A DNA stretch of 7,088 bases from Deltaproteobacteria bacterium (GTDB taxonomy: Bacteria > Desulfobacterota > DSM-4660 > Desulfatiglandales > Desulfatiglandaceae): positions 1-7,088 of the forward strand of contig JAFDKD010000137.1 in NCBI GenBank assembly GCA_019307165.1, read 5' to 3'. This document shows, piece by piece, positions 6,368 to 7,088 of the stretch. The position numbers and the translations under genes are program-made. Each line of letters starts with the position of its first letter. Positions within the stretch are counted from its first letter, which is position 1. Under the pieces are notes generated by a model, which was not told where the DNA came from, made no database searches, and was given only the letters and a program-made list of their open reading frames with translations.

Positions 6368-6511
6368 AACGATTATGAGCCCGAATCGCCGTAGGGCGGG
6401 ATTTTACATCCCGCCAATGAGACCCGCAGGCGACAACCGATCTGCGGCGGCATATGAATACGCCTAAAACATGTGGTACAAGCTCCCGCCCTACAACCCA
6501 ACGATTACGAG
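6368..6511. repeat. 12-bp near-identical direct repeats flanking the TIR element
   Basis: AACGATTATGAG (6368-6379) and AACGATTACGAG (6500-6511) differ by one base and bracket the 104-bp inverted-repeat element. They do not abut it: 11 bases separate the left copy and 5 the right copy from the element ends. They could be an old target duplication with eroded edges, or copies of a small repeat into which the element inserted. Confidence 0.45.
6391..6494. mobile_element. Small non-autonomous TIR element (MITE/REP-like), no coding capacity
   Basis: The element starts GTAGGGCGGG (6391-6400) and ends with its exact reverse complement CCCGCCCTAC (6485-6494). The match extends loosely inward as GGGATTTTAC against GGGAGCTTGTAC. 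Nested inside is a perfect 8-bp hairpin, GGCGGGAT (6395-6402) with ATCCCGCC (6408-6415) and loop TTTAC, and a second 6-bp stem, CCGCAG (6424-6429) with CTGCGG (6442-6447). There is no open reading frame of note. This shape fits a miniature inverted-repeat element or a REP-type palindrome cluster moved by a transposase encoded elsewhere. One copy is visible, so mobility is inferred from structure only. Confidence 0.5.
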
Positions 6512-6534
6512 TACCGCTTCGCTGAGCACGAACA

Positions 6535-6599
6535 CGCCGGAGAACGGCGCACAAGCACGAATGGTTGTTAACGTGATACGCCCCCTCAGGGGACGCGAC
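6535..6599. other. Two further palindromic stems in the gap before the third GT2 gene
   Basis: CGCCG (6535-6539) pairs with CGGCG (6545-6549) over a GAGAA loop, and CCCC (6582-6585) pairs with GGGG (6589-6592) over TCA. Read on the minus strand, 6567-6599 begins GTCGCGTCCCC, passes through the C4/G4 stem to GGGGGCGT, and ends GTTAAC. With the stems at 6335-6354 and inside 6391-6494, this makes the 286-base gap between GT2 genes an almost continuous run of small hairpins. I see no gene and no convincing promoter in it. Confidence 0.35.
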
Positions 6600-6618
6600 C
6601 AAAGAAGGACCTTGAAAT

Positions 6619-7088
6619 TTGAACGAAATGTCTGACAATCCGCTGGATATCATCCTGGTCAATTACAACAGTACGGATCATCTGTTGGCCTGCCTTGAAT
6701 CCATTTTCGATGACCTGGGAGACATCCCGGCACGGGTGATCGTGCAGGACAACGACTCCCGGGACGGCGTGGACCGAATTCGGGAGAGGTTCCCTCGCGC
6801 CGAACTGGTGGAGAACAAGGCCAACCTGGGGTTCGCCCGGGCGGTGAACATGGCGTTGCGGTCCTCCTTAGCGCCCTATGCCCTCATCCTCAACCCGGAT
6901 ACCTATGTATCCAAGGGATTTTTCAGACCCCTGGTGCAATATATGGAGGCCCACCCGGAGGTGGGCGTTCTGGGCCCGGCGGTCATGAACGGGGACGGTT
7001 CGCTTCAGGGTTCGGCAAGGTCTTATCCGAGCCCACTGACGGCGGTTTTCGGCCGTTCGTCCATTCTGAGCAAATGGTTTCCCAACAA
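6619..7088 (+). CDS. GT2 family glycosyltransferase, 5' part (cut by window edge)
   Basis: The frame is open to the window end, giving about 156 N-terminal residues of a GT-A glycosyltransferase. Numbering from TTG 6619, the first strand is LDIILVNYNST (9-19), followed by the nucleotide-site VQDNDSRDG (42-50), NKANLGFARAVNMAL (66-80), and LNPDTYV (91-97) with the DXD-equivalent Asp94. VGVLGPAV and a GS-x-RSYPSP segment then lead into FGRSS near the window edge, a layout common in GT2 enzymes of polysaccharide clusters. The start is open to question: AGAAGGA at 6603-6609 lies 9 bases before TTG 6619 but 18 bases before ATG 6628, so the ribosome site favours TTG, while ATG is the more usual codon. 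The donor and acceptor are not readable. It continues the run of sugar transferases after a repeat-rich gap. Confidence 0.85.
   Translation, partial: MNEMSDNPLDIILVNYNSTDHLLACLESIFDDLGDIPARVIVQDNDSRDGVDRIRERFPRAELVENKANLGFARAVNMALRSSLAPYALILNPDTYVSKGFFRPLVQYMEAHPEVGVLGPAVMNGDGSLQGSARSYPSPLTAVFGRSSILSKWFPN

Noticed and set aside
6567..6599. Calling a CRISPR array from the GTCGC-type palindrome
   Set aside because: There is a single copy, no spacers, no cas gene, and the 3' part does not match known repeat ends.
6366..6662. 98-codon minus-strand open frame over the repeat-rich gap
   Set aside because: It spans hairpins and the TIR element and overlaps the start of the third GT2 gene. The translation shows no domain and no convincing ribosome site.

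Overview
The window is a stretch of a surface-polysaccharide (O-antigen, capsule or exopolysaccharide) gene cluster from a GC-rich Gram-negative bacterium. All six complete or nearly complete genes, and the gene tail at the left edge, lie on the + strand. Gene content and the GC-rich codon use fit a proteobacterium-like genome. The short structured repeats between genes remind me of intergenic repeats in sulfate-reducing Desulfobacterota, but no marker gene is present, so that placement is only a guess.

Layout: (1) 1-114, the last 37 codons of an upstream gene, possibly the sugar-binding C-terminus of a Wzt-type O-antigen ABC-transporter ATPase, ending in three in-frame stops. (2) 218-898, a class I SAM-dependent methyltransferase. 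(3) 993-2213, a PAPS-dependent sulfotransferase with a long C-terminal leucine-heptad coiled coil and a Trp/Arg-rich tail. (4) 2215-4155, one base further on, a two-domain protein with an N-terminal methyltransferase and a C-terminal GT-B (GT4-like) glycosyltransferase. (5) 4253-5182, a rhamnosyltransferase-like GT2 enzyme. (6) 5352-6332, a second GT2 enzyme with a C-terminal hydrophobic segment. (7) 6619-7088, the first part of a third GT2 enzyme, cut by the window edge.

The first half holds decorating enzymes (two methyltransferase domains and a sulfotransferase). The second half holds sugar transferases that would build the repeat unit at the cytoplasmic face of the inner membrane. Genes 2 to 4 are close-packed and probably co-transcribed. 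If gene 1 really is a Wzt, the methyl and sulfate groups could form a terminal cap read by the exporter; this is inference.

The two gaps around the 5352-6332 GT2 gene are filled with non-coding repeats. The first (5147-5279) is a nested imperfect inverted repeat that runs into the 3' end of the preceding GT2 gene and supplies its last 11 codons and its stop. The second (6335-6599) is a mosaic of hairpins, including a 104-bp element with terminal inverted repeats flanked by near-identical 12-bp direct repeats. This GT2 gene therefore looks like a repeat-bounded module. The 94-bp gap at 899-992 and the 97-bp gap at 4156-4252 show no convincing promoter or terminator.
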